This document shows positions 52,748-60,122 of a DNA stretch of 64,000 nucleotides, piece after piece (the stretch's first letter is position 1; each line of letters opens with the position of its first letter). The stretch is from Flavobacteriales bacterium (GTDB lineage: Bacteria > Bacteroidota > Bacteroidia > Flavobacteriales > Flavobacteriaceae), in contig JAGXRF010000017.1 of the NCBI GenBank assembly GCA_018335925.1, forward strand, positions 62,001 to 126,000. The letters are read 5' to 3'. A program made the translations under genes and the position numbers. The notes under the pieces were generated by a model that worked only from the letters and a program-made list of their open reading frames with translations, was not told where the DNA came from and made no database searches.

Positions 52748-53503
52748 ATGATACGATTTTTTATTTACCTAGTAAGAGCATTTTGTGCCATTTTATTGGC
52801 CATACTAAGTATGTCATGCCAATACAAAATTGACATTAAAGACCCTGTTGTAAAGGAACTATCTGGCAACGTGGTAACAGAATTACGAAATGTAGAAGCC
52901 TTTGAAGGGATTAAAGTTAGTCAAGGCATTGAGGTTTTTATTTCACAAGGAACAGAAAGAAAAGTGGAAGTAAAAACGGATGCTTCTGTTTTACCATTGG
53001 TGGAAACCAATGTTAGTAATCAAATTTTGCGAATTCAGTTAAAACAAAAATCTGTTTTTAAAAACATAAGCAAAATTCAAGTTTACATAACTAACCCTAC
53101 TTATACAAAAATTGAGACCAGTAGCGGAAGTAGTGTTACTTCAAAAAACGATATTGTTGGTATAAAAATCTCATTAACTAGTTCCAGTGGAAGTTCTATT
53201 GAAATTGCATTAGAACAAGAAGAGGTTTTAGCAGAATCGAGCAGTGGAAGCCAAATTGAAATTTCTGGCAAAGCTTTACACTTACAAACCGATTCTTCTA
53301 GTGGAAGTGAAATTAATGCAAAAAACCTGTATGTAAACGAAGTAGATGCAGAAGCCTCTAGTGGAAGCACACAAAAAGTGCATCCGGCATTATGGCTAAA
53401 AGCCAAAACATCCAGTGGAAGTAGTGTGTACTACTACAAAAAACCTAATCAATTAGAAATTAAAGAAAGTTCCGGAGGATCGGTAAAAGAACGCAAAGGA
53501 TAA
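52748..53503 (+). CDS. Lipoprotein with head GIN domain (DUF2807) and seven SSGS turns
   Basis: A 251-residue lipoprotein (lipobox S-M-S-C, Cys24). From about residue 45 it is a DUF2807 putative auto-transporter adhesin, head GIN domain. The tetrapeptide S-S-G-S occurs at 125-128, 146-149, 165-168, 184-187, 204-207 and 222-225, with S-S-G-G at 241-244. The spacing is 18-21 residues, the pattern of a parallel beta-helix with one Ser/Gly turn per coil. It lies 6 bases after PspC in the same operon. Its surface or periplasmic ligand is unknown. Confidence 0.88.
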   Translation: MIRFFIYLVRAFCAILLAILSMSCQYKIDIKDPVVKELSGNVVTELRNVEAFEGIKVSQGIEVFISQGTERKVEVKTDASVLPLVETNVSNQILRIQLKQKSVFKNISKIQVYITNPTYTKIETSSGSSVTSKNDIVGIKISLTSSSGSSIEIALEQEEVLAESSSGSQIEISGKALHLQTDSSSGSEINAKNLYVNEVDAEASSGSTQKVHPALWLKAKTSSGSSVYYYKKPNQLEIKESSGGSVKERKG

Positions 53504-53520
53504 TAGTTTTTTTTGTTCTG

Positions 53521-53574
53521 TAAACTATCAAAAACCAAAACTAGTAAAAAAGTTAGGTTTTTGGTAGTTTTTTT
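53521..53574 (+). terminator. Rho-independent terminator
   Basis: AAACTATCAAAAACC pairs with GGTTTTTGGTAGTTT (one G:T pair) and a T run follows. It closes the DUF4870-to-GIN transcript, so the next DUF2807 gene needs its own promoter. TACTTTCG at 53599-53606 is one mismatch from the -7 consensus, with a TTG about 20 bases before. Confidence 0.8.
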
Positions 53575-53629
53575 ATTGGAACATACTCTTCAAAAACGTA
53601 CTTTCGTTATTCTTTTAAAATTCATTCGC

Positions 53630-54478
53630 ATGAAAAAATTTTCATATCTATTGCCGATTTTTATGTTGTTTTTGTTTGGTGGTATCACATTGGTGCAAGC
53701 CCAGAAAAAAGAAAAAATTAAAGGCAGTAAAATAGTAACCACTGAAATTAAAGAATTAGAAAATTTTGAAGCTATTGAGGTTGATGAAAAACTTGAAATC
53801 ACTTTGGTTCCTGGTGACAAACCTCAATTGGAAATTGAAGCTGACGACAATTTGCAAGAGATTTTTCAATTTGAAATTGTTAACAAAACCCTCAGAATTA
53901 GAACCAACAAAGAAGCTTCTGGAGCAAAAAAAGTAGCCATCAGAATTCAATATACTCCAGAATTTAAATTACTAATTGCAAAGGGACAAGTTACATTTAA
54001 AGCTTTGGCAGAAATTACAGTTCCTGAATTAACCGTAAAAACCTCAACCAATGCCAAAGTTTTTATGAATGCTAAAGTAGACCAATTTACTTTGGTAATG
54101 GAAGAAAAATCGATGATGGAGTTAAATTTAAAAGCCACTGAAACGATACTTGAATTAAACAAAAATGCCACTCTACAAGCCTTGATTTATTCCAAAAACA
54201 TGAAAGCTGATTTTTACCAAAAAGCAAATGCTGTTTTAGAAGGTGATTTAGAAAATTTAAACTTAAGATTGGATAATTCTGTAGAATTTACAGGTAAAAA
54301 ACTAACCAGTAAAAACATCTATTTGAAAACCGACAATGTAGTAAATTGCAGTGTAATGGCATTAGAAAAACTTAGTTTAGAAGTTGCCGGAAGAAGCGAA
54401 GTTTCTATATACGGTAATCCAGCTATAGAAATTATTAAATTTGGTGATGATGCTGTTTTAAGAAAAAAATCAAAATAA
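53630..54478 (+). CDS. Secreted head GIN domain protein (DUF2807)
   Basis: A 282-residue secreted protein with a signal peptide ending near residue 25 (V-Q-A-Q-K). Residues about 40-282 form a DUF2807-like region (E-N-F-E-A-I-E-V-D-E-K-L-E-I-T-L-V-P-G). It lacks the S-S-G-S turns of its neighbour and is Lys/Glu-rich. The long open frame upstream begins inside the terminator, so ATG 53630 is chosen. It is probably a paralogue of the GIN lipoprotein with a related but separate role. Confidence 0.85.
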   Translation: MKKFSYLLPIFMLFLFGGITLVQAQKKEKIKGSKIVTTEIKELENFEAIEVDEKLEITLVPGDKPQLEIEADDNLQEIFQFEIVNKTLRIRTNKEASGAKKVAIRIQYTPEFKLLIAKGQVTFKALAEITVPELTVKTSTNAKVFMNAKVDQFTLVMEEKSMMELNLKATETILELNKNATLQALIYSKNMKADFYQKANAVLEGDLENLNLRLDNSVEFTGKKLTSKNIYLKTDNVVNCSVMALEKLSLEVAGRSEVSIYGNPAIEIIKFGDDAVLRKKSK

Positions 54479-54504
54479 AAATAGCCTCCAATTGGAGGCT
54501 ATTT
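54477..54504. terminator. Bidirectional terminator palindrome
   Basis: A perfect 28-base palindrome with core AGCCTCCAATTGGAGGCT and AT tracts on both sides, between the convergent DUF2807 and M43 genes. Its left edge overlaps the DUF2807 stop codon. Confidence 0.8.
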
Positions 54505-54523
54505 TATTGCTATTTTACTATAA

Positions 54524-55753
54524 TTAATTTACTGCTAATTTCTTCACTATCACACCTGTTTCTGTTTCAAAACTTGCGTAGTAAATTCCTTTGTTAGGTA
54601 AGTTTATTTGCAATTGACTAGATAGGTTGCCATTGTTTAAAGTCAACACCTCTCTACCCAAAGCATCAAACACCAATACTTTTTTCACCTGAATTGCTGT
54701 TGGTACCTCCACAGTAAAAATTCCATTACTTGGATTAGGATATACCACCACATCAAAACTTTGTTCAAAGCTTTGGTTAGACAACACCGTTTGATTGAAG
54801 TTGTTTACTATATTATTTAAATGTGATTGCATACGGGTAACTTGCCCTGCTGTAAACATATACAAACATGCATCATCGGTATAATCCATGTAGTTCATGT
54901 GCAACATTCTTGGAGTTCCTGTGCAAGTGGAAAAAGTATTGATACTCGGACAACCATAATTTTCTTCATGATGCACAGGTGTGTCTGCTACCAAATCGTT
55001 TCCGCATAAAGCATCCCCCCAAATATGGTTCAAATTCATATAATGACCAAGCTCATGCGTCAATGTTCTTCCTTTATTAAAAGGAAATGTTGGTGCATAT
55101 CCTGCACAACCAGAACCGCTACCAAAACAAAAAGTATTGATAAATACGGCAGCACCCCAACCAGGATTAGATCCTAAATATGCATAACCCAAAGTTTGAC
55201 TTCCTAAATTATCTACTACCAAATTCAAATATCCAGCCCAAGTAGAGTCAAAATCAGTACCATTTCCAAAATTATATCCAAAAGTAATGGCTTTTTGACC
55301 ATTAATTAATCCAGAACCTGAAGGATGATTTTGATCAGCAATTACAAACTCAACATTCATCGAACCATGATTAATGGCTGGATAATTGGTTGGTTTAAGT
55401 ACATTCCAAGTAGTGCTAATTTCTACATTTAAACCTTTGTAATCCGCATTTAAAATATCTACCTGATTTTGTGCCAAACTTCTTAAACAATTTTTCTTGG
55501 TTTCAGTAGCATTGGTTTCTAAAACATAATGTACAGCAACAGGAATTTTGATGGTGTTTAAAATTTGTTGGTTGTTTTTACCATCTAAAGCATTTTGGTA
55601 AGCTTGTTCTGAGACCAACTTTTGTTGGTCGTACAATTGTTTCATCAAAGGGTTGAATTGCAATTGTTCCATTTTGTGGACTGTTCCACAAGTTCTTTGC
55701 CCATAGGTTAACATTCCTACGACCAAAAAACACCAAAGTAATTTTGTTTTCAT
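54524..55753 (-). CDS. M43-family (pappalysin-like) zinc metalloprotease secreted by T9SS
   Basis: A 409-residue secreted metalloprotease. A signal peptide ends near residue 19 (T-Y-G-Q). The zinc site is H-E-L-G-H-Y-M-N-L-N-H (233-243, catalytic Glu234) and the Met-turn region is M-N-Y-M-D-Y (286-291), as in family M43 metzincins such as ulilysin. The C terminus (about 335-409) is a type A T9SS sorting domain (V-V-Y-P-N-P-S-N-G, G-R-E-V-L, N-K-G-I-Y-Y-A). It should degrade extracellular or cell-surface protein. Confidence 0.94.
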   Translation of the reverse strand: MKTKLLWCFLVVGMLTYGQRTCGTVHKMEQLQFNPLMKQLYDQQKLVSEQAYQNALDGKNNQQILNTIKIPVAVHYVLETNATETKKNCLRSLAQNQVDILNADYKGLNVEISTTWNVLKPTNYPAINHGSMNVEFVIADQNHPSGSGLINGQKAITFGYNFGNGTDFDSTWAGYLNLVVDNLGSQTLGYAYLGSNPGWGAAVFINTFCFGSGSGCAGYAPTFPFNKGRTLTHELGHYMNLNHIWGDALCGNDLVADTPVHHEENYGCPSINTFSTCTGTPRMLHMNYMDYTDDACLYMFTAGQVTRMQSHLNNIVNNFNQTVLSNQSFEQSFDVVVYPNPSNGIFTVEVPTAIQVKKVLVFDALGREVLTLNNGNLSSQLQINLPNKGIYYASFETETGVIVKKLAVN

Positions 55754-55774
55754 TTTTTGTGTGTAAATTGTTGG

Positions 55775-56776
55775 TTAGGGATTAAGCATCTTCCACAGCA
55801 AATCTTTTAGCTCTTGCAAGCCGTTTTGTGCCACAGAAGATATCATTTTCCATGAAACATCTTTAAAATGTTGCTTCATGTATGTTTTTAATTCTTCAGA
55901 TAATTCTTCGTCTAATAAATCGCATTTTGAAATTACCACCAAACGGTCTTTATCTAACATTTCAGGATTGTATCGCTTTAGTTCATCCAGCAAAATTTCA
56001 TATTCTTTTCTAATATCTTTTGCATCGGATGGCACCAAAAACAATAAAATAGAATTTCGCTCAATATGTCGTAAAAAATAATGTCCCAGTCCTTTTCCTT
56101 CGGCAGCACCTTCAATAATTCCTGGAATATCTGCCATTACAAAAGATTGGAAATCGCGATAAGCCACAATTCCTAAATTTGGCTTTAAGGTAGTAAACGG
56201 ATAATCGGCAATTTTAGGTTTGGCAGAAGTTAAAACCGATAGCAAAGTAGATTTACCTGCATTCGGAAAACCCACCAAGCCAACATCAGCCAAAACTTTT
56301 AATTCTAATATCACATCCAACTCTTCCCCTTGCAATCCTGGTTGGGCATATCTTGGGGTTTGGTTGGTGGAAGTTCTAAAATGCCAGTTTCCTAATCCTC
56401 CTTTGCCACCTTTTGCTAAAATTTTTTCTTGCTCATGCTCTGTAATTTCAAACAACAACTCTCCGGTATCTTTATCTTTAACAACAGTTCCAAGAGGCAC
56501 TTCAATAATCTTGTCTTCGCCATCAGCACCGGTACTTCTGCTACTTCCTCCATCTCCACCGTGGCCAGCCTTTACATGTCGAAGAAACTTTAAATGAAAT
56601 AATGTCCATAAATTTTTATTGCCCTTTAATATCACATGTCCACCTCTTCCACCATCTCCACCATCTGGCCCGCCTTTTTCAATAAACTTTTCGCGGTGTA
56701 AATGCGTAGAACCTTTCCCTCCTTTTCCGGAAGCAACATAAACTTTAACGTAATCAACAAAATTTCCTTCAGTCAT
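55775..56776 (-). CDS. obgE: GTPase ObgE (CgtA)
   Basis: A 333-residue Obg GTPase involved in 50S assembly and the stringent response. The glycine-rich Obg fold covers residues 1-160 ([23 protein letters not shown]). The G domain follows, with [18 protein letters not shown] and S-K-C-D. There is no extra C-terminal OCT domain. A -7 box lies 49 bases upstream. It sits downstream of adk on the same strand, separated by a terminator. Confidence 0.96.
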   Translation of the reverse strand: MTEGNFVDYVKVYVASGKGGKGSTHLHREKFIEKGGPDGGDGGRGGHVILKGNKNLWTLFHLKFLRHVKAGHGGDGGSSRSTGADGEDKIIEVPLGTVVKDKDTGELLFEITEHEQEKILAKGGKGGLGNWHFRTSTNQTPRYAQPGLQGEELDVILELKVLADVGLVGFPNAGKSTLLSVLTSAKPKIADYPFTTLKPNLGIVAYRDFQSFVMADIPGIIEGAAEGKGLGHYFLRHIERNSILLFLVPSDAKDIRKEYEILLDELKRYNPEMLDKDRLVVISKCDLLDEELSEELKTYMKQHFKDVSWKMISSVAQNGLQELKDLLWKMLNP

Positions 56777-56825
56777 TCAATGGTATTTATTGGGTAATCG
56801 TAATTTATTTTTTTTTAAATGTGGA

Positions 56826-56833
56826 CAAAGTTA
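56826..56833 (-). promoter_or_regulatory. Putative -7 box (TAACTTTG) for obgE
   Basis: Exact TAnnTTTG match on the minus strand, 49 bases upstream of the obgE ATG. Confidence 0.4.
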
Positions 56834-56873
56834 TAGCTTTTATCGGATTTACAGCAGAATAGCTTTTAAAAGC

Positions 56874-56912
56874 AATTAAAACAAAACAACCTGTTCCACA
56901 AAGAACAGGTTG
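56874..56912 (-). terminator. Rho-independent terminator after adk (minus strand)
   Basis: Stem CAACCTGTTC (56887-56896) with GAACAGGTTG (56903-56912). On the minus strand it is followed by GTTTTGTTTT, a T-rich run. Confidence 0.82.
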
Positions 56913-56935
56913 CTTAGTATCATATTCTTTGTCAA

Positions 56936-57511
56936 TTAGCCTAACTGGTTAAAAACTTCCACCAAACGTTGGGTAACCTCTTCAATGCTTCCAATTCCAT
57001 TTACAACGTAAAACTTATTTTGTTGTTGGTAGTAAGCCATTAAAGGAGCAGTTTTTTCGTTGTATTCTTGGTAGCGATTGCGAATTTTATCTTCATCTTG
57101 GTCGTCAGGTCTGCCTGAAGTTTTTCCTCTTTCTAACAAACGTTGCACTAAAATTTCATCATCTGCTTCCAATGCAATAGTTGCTGTAATTTTTTGATTT
57201 TTAGTCTGTAAAAAAGCATCTAATGCTTCTGCCTGAGCAATAGTTCTTGGAAATCCATCAAACAAAAACCCATTGGCATCCGGATTTTTATCTACTTCGC
57301 TTTGCAACATATCAATGGTTACTGCATCCGGAACCAAATCACCTTTATCCATGTAAGTTTTGGCTAATCTCCCTAATTCCGTATCGTTTTTAATGTTGTA
57401 TCTAAAAATATCTCCTGTAGAAAGGTGCACCAAATTAAATTTCTGCTTTAAAAATTCTGCTTGCGTTCCTTTACCTGCTCCTGGTTTTCCGAAAAGTACT
57501 ATATGAATCAT
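56936..57511 (-). CDS. adk: Adenylate kinase
   Basis: A 191-residue adenylate kinase converting ATP and AMP to two ADP. P-loop G-K-P-G-A-G-K-G-T-Q at residues 8-17, AMP site L-S-T-G-D-I-F-R, F-D-G-F-P-R-T, and the short lid with R-G-K-T-S-G-R-P-D-D. It lacks the long lid of E. coli Adk (214 residues), as is usual in this phylum. It follows hpt by 12 bases and forms a purine-salvage pair with it. Confidence 0.97.
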   Translation of the reverse strand: MIHIVLFGKPGAGKGTQAEFLKQKFNLVHLSTGDIFRYNIKNDTELGRLAKTYMDKGDLVPDAVTIDMLQSEVDKNPDANGFLFDGFPRTIAQAEALDAFLQTKNQKITATIALEADDEILVQRLLERGKTSGRPDDQDEDKIRNRYQEYNEKTAPLMAYYQQQNKFYVVNGIGSIEEVTQRLVEVFNQLG

Positions 57512-57523
57512 GCTTTATGGTAA

Positions 57524-58060
57524 TTAGTTGTTTTCTGATAATTGATAAACGTCGTTTAAATTTCTTCCTAAGCCGTTATAATCTAATCCAAATCCTACAA
57601 TAAATTTGTTTGGGATACGAATGCCAACGTAATCTATCTTGATGTCTTTTTTGTATGCCTCAGGCTTAAAAAACAAAGTAGCAATTTTGATTCGCTTGGC
57701 TCCTTTATCTTTTAAAATCAACTTCAACTTTTCAATGGTATGTCCGGTATCTACTATATCTTCTAAAATCACTACCGATTTACCTTCTATGGATTCATTT
57801 AATCCAATCAATTCTTGTACCTCTTGCGTGGTTTGGGTTCCTTCATAAGAAGCTAATTTTACAAAGCTTACCTCGCAATCATGTTCATAACGTTGAATTA
57901 ATTCAGAAGCAAACAGAAAAGAGCCATTCAATACTCCCAAAAATAAAGGTACTTCGTCTTGAAAATCGTCATTGATTTGTTCTGCAACATGGTCAATTGC
58001 AAAAGAAATTTCATCGTATGTGATAAAAATCTCAAAGGTTTTGTCGTGTAGTTGTATCAT
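57524..58060 (-). CDS. hpt: Hypoxanthine phosphoribosyltransferase
   Basis: A 178-residue type I phosphoribosyltransferase that joins hypoxanthine (or guanine) to PRPP. The PRPP motif is V-V-I-L-E-D-I-V-D-T-G-H-T (near residues 100-112), and the base-recognition part is near the C terminus (V-D-Y-V-G-I-R-I-P-N-K-F-I-V-G-F-G). The ATG at 58060 is chosen over upstream codons because of the -7 box at 58076-58083. Co-transcribed with adk. Confidence 0.95.
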   Translation of the reverse strand: MIQLHDKTFEIFITYDEISFAIDHVAEQINDDFQDEVPLFLGVLNGSFLFASELIQRYEHDCEVSFVKLASYEGTQTTQEVQELIGLNESIEGKSVVILEDIVDTGHTIEKLKLILKDKGAKRIKIATLFFKPEAYKKDIKIDYVGIRIPNKFIVGFGLDYNGLGRNLNDVYQLSENN

Positions 58061-58075
58061 GGTGTTAGTAAAGTG

Positions 58076-58083
58076 CAAAAGTA
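58076..58083 (-). promoter_or_regulatory. Putative -7 box (TACTTTTG) for hpt-adk
   Basis: Exact TAnnTTTG match on the minus strand, 15 bases before the hpt ATG. Confidence 0.4.
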
Positions 58084-58181
58084 ACAAAAGCAATTTGCAT
58101 TTTCATGAACCAATCTATATAAATTGCTAAATTAAAATACTTTACTCGCTGGTTGATTTTTCATTTTACAAAAGCAATATG

Positions 58182-58189
58182 TATCTTTG
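58182..58189 (+). promoter_or_regulatory. Putative -7 box (TATCTTTG) for purK
   Basis: Exact TAnnTTTG match 14 bases before the purK ATG. It supports that start and shows hpt and purK to be divergent units. Confidence 0.42.
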
Positions 58190-58203
58190 CCAAAACAGCA
58201 CAC

Positions 58204-59391
58204 ATGAACTACTTTTCTACCGATTTTAAAATTGGTATTTTAGGAGGCGGACAACTGGGTAAAATGTTATTAGCCGAATGTAGAAAGTGGGATATTGCCA
58301 CCTATATTTTAGACCCAAGTAAAGATGCTCCTTCTCAATTTGGTGCCCATTATTTTGAAGTGGGTGATTTGCTAGACTACGAAACAGTTTATCAATTTGG
58401 CAAAAAAGTAGACATCTTGACCATTGAAATTGAGAATGTGAACTTGGATGCTTTGGATCAATTAGAAGCAGAAGGTAAAAAAGTGTTTCCATCTCCAAAA
58501 ACTTTGCGAAACATCCAAAGCAAAATCAGTCAGAAAAAGAAATACCTCGAAAACAACATCCCAACTGCTCCAGCTCAATTCTTTGACAATAAAAAAGAAT
58601 TAGAGGAAGCCTTTCGACTCGAAAAAATTACTTTTCCGTGTGTTTGGAAGCAAGACAGATTTGGTTATGATGGTTTTGGGGTGAAAGTATTAAAATCTGC
58701 CAATGATATGCAAAGCCTTTCGGAAGCCCCTTGTTTGCTGGAAGAAATGATTCCGTTTAAAAACGAATTGGCAGTAATTGTAGTTCGTTCTGATTCAGGG
58801 GAAGTTAGTACTTATCCAGTAGTTGAAATGGAGTTTCATCCGGAAGCCAATCAAGTAGAATACGTAATTTGCCCCGCACGAATAGACGAAAATGTGGCAA
58901 AAAAAGCACAAGAAGTCGCGTTAAAAACTGCTGAAGTCTTCCAACATGTTGGTTTGTTGGCCGTGGAGATGTTTCATTCCGAAGACTCTGAAGGAAACGA
59001 TGTAATTTTGGTAAACGAAGTCGCACCAAGGCCTCATAACTCCGGACATTATTCTATTGAAGCCAGTTATACTTCGCAGTTTGAAAACCACATTCGGGCC
59101 ATTTTAGATTTGCCTTTAGGGAACACCAAAAGCAAAGCTGCAGGAATTATGGTAAATTTGGTTGGTGCAGAAGGATTTACAGGCCCTGTAATGTATGAAA
59201 ACATGCATCAAATTCTGCAAATGCAGGGTGTAACACCACATATTTACGGCAAAAAAGAAACCCGTCCGTTCCGGAAAATGGGACATGTAACCATAGTAAA
59301 TGAAAATGTAGAAGTGGCCAGAAAAATTGCAGAAGAAGTGAAGAATAGTATCAGAGTGATAAGCCAATCTTCACTTAAAGAAGGAGTTTAA
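58204..59391 (+). CDS. purK: 5-(carboxyamino)imidazole ribonucleotide synthase PurK
   Basis: A 395-residue ATP-grasp enzyme that carboxylates AIR to N5-CAIR in purine synthesis. The N-terminal G-G-G-Q-L-G-K-M-L motif is at about 14-22, the ATP-grasp block W-K-Q-D-R-F-G-Y-D-G-F-G follows in the middle, and N-E-V-A-P-R-P-H-N-S-G-H marks the family. The start at ATG 58204 matches the family's N terminus; an upstream open frame does not. purE follows 77 bases downstream. Confidence 0.96.
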   Translation: MNYFSTDFKIGILGGGQLGKMLLAECRKWDIATYILDPSKDAPSQFGAHYFEVGDLLDYETVYQFGKKVDILTIEIENVNLDALDQLEAEGKKVFPSPKTLRNIQSKISQKKKYLENNIPTAPAQFFDNKKELEEAFRLEKITFPCVWKQDRFGYDGFGVKVLKSANDMQSLSEAPCLLEEMIPFKNELAVIVVRSDSGEVSTYPVVEMEFHPEANQVEYVICPARIDENVAKKAQEVALKTAEVFQHVGLLAVEMFHSEDSEGNDVILVNEVAPRPHNSGHYSIEASYTSQFENHIRAILDLPLGNTKSKAAGIMVNLVGAEGFTGPVMYENMHQILQMQGVTPHIYGKKETRPFRKMGHVTIVNENVEVARKIAEEVKNSIRVISQSSLKEGV

Positions 59392-59419
59392 TAACTTTAA
59401 AAATATCAAACCATAAAAC

Positions 59420-59460
59420 CCTACTCACCCCTAGTAGGAATTCCCCTTTCGGGGGATAGG
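59420..59460 (+). repeat. Two-hairpin GC-rich element between purK and purE
   Basis: Two adjacent stems: CCTACT (59420-59425) with AGTAGG (59433-59438), and CCCC (59443-59446) with GGGG (59451-59454) around TTTC. The sequence is far richer in G+C than its surroundings. It sits 9-50 bases before the purE start. It may be a dispersed repeat of the REP kind or an mRNA structure. Confidence 0.55.
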
Positions 59461-59468
59461 GGGCTGAT

Positions 59469-59951
59469 ATGAAAGTAGCCATCATCATGGGAAGCATTTC
59501 GGACATGACGGTAATGCAAGATGCCATCGATATTTTAAAAGGATTTGATATCGAAACCGAAGTAGATATTGTTTCGGCACACAGAACCCCAGAAAAATTA
59601 TTTGATTTTAGTAAAAATGCCCATGAAAGAGGCATTTCAGTAATTATTGCTGGTGCTGGTGGTGCAGCTCATTTACCCGGAATGGTGGCAAGTATGTCTC
59701 CCCTACCTGTAATTGGAGTGCCCGTAAAATCAAGCAATTCCATCGATGGTTGGGATTCGGTTTTGTCTATTTTACAAATGCCTGGTGGGGTTCCGGTGGC
59801 AACGGTAGCTTTAAACGGTGCAAAAAATGCCGGAATTTTGGCTGCTCAAATCATCGGAAGCCATGACAAATGTGTATTGGATAAAATTATCTTGTACAAA
59901 GAAGGATTAAAACAAGCAGTGAATAAAGCTTCAGAAGGATTAAAATCCTAA
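59469..59951 (+). CDS. purE: N5-CAIR mutase PurE
   Basis: A 160-residue class I PurE which converts N5-CAIR to CAIR, the step after PurK. The characteristic M-G-S-I-S-D at about residues 8-13, S-A-H-R-T-P-E near 39-45, and G-A-G-G-A-A-H-L-P-G-M near 64-74 are complete. Class I and the neighbouring purK agree. A palindromic repeat follows within 10 bases. Confidence 0.97.
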   Translation: MKVAIIMGSISDMTVMQDAIDILKGFDIETEVDIVSAHRTPEKLFDFSKNAHERGISVIIAGAGGAAHLPGMVASMSPLPVIGVPVKSSNSIDGWDSVLSILQMPGGVPVATVALNGAKNAGILAAQIIGSHDKCVLDKIILYKEGLKQAVNKASEGLKS

Positions 59952-59958
59952 TTTCTTG

Positions 59959-60043
59959 GAGCTTTTTCCAGCTATCCGCTATATCTTTTTGTCTCGTTTT
60001 TAAAACGACACAAAAAGGATGCCGCTACTATCTGGGCTAGGGC
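59959..60043. repeat. Long palindromic repeat (REP/MITE-like hairpin, about 85 bp)
   Basis: CTTTTTGTCTCGTTTT (59985-60000) and AAAACGACACAAAAAG (60002-60017) pair at 15 of 16 positions around one base. The arms extend outward imperfectly with CCAGCTATCCGC against GCCGCTACTATCTGGG. It fills much of the purE-to-M3 gap and contains no reading frame. From memory, similar CTATCCGCT...GATGCCGCT palindromes occur widely in flavobacterial intergenic DNA; I cannot verify that here. Confidence 0.7.
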
Positions 60044-60122
60044 ACTATTTTTCAAAACAAAATTTTTTTTTTATAAATATATGTACGGACAATTCGCGAA
60101 TTGTCCCATCAAATCAAAAAAA

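Noticed and set aside
53513..53629. N-terminal extension of the second DUF2807 protein to 53513
   Set aside because: It runs through the terminator hairpin and would put 39 residues before a clear signal peptide.
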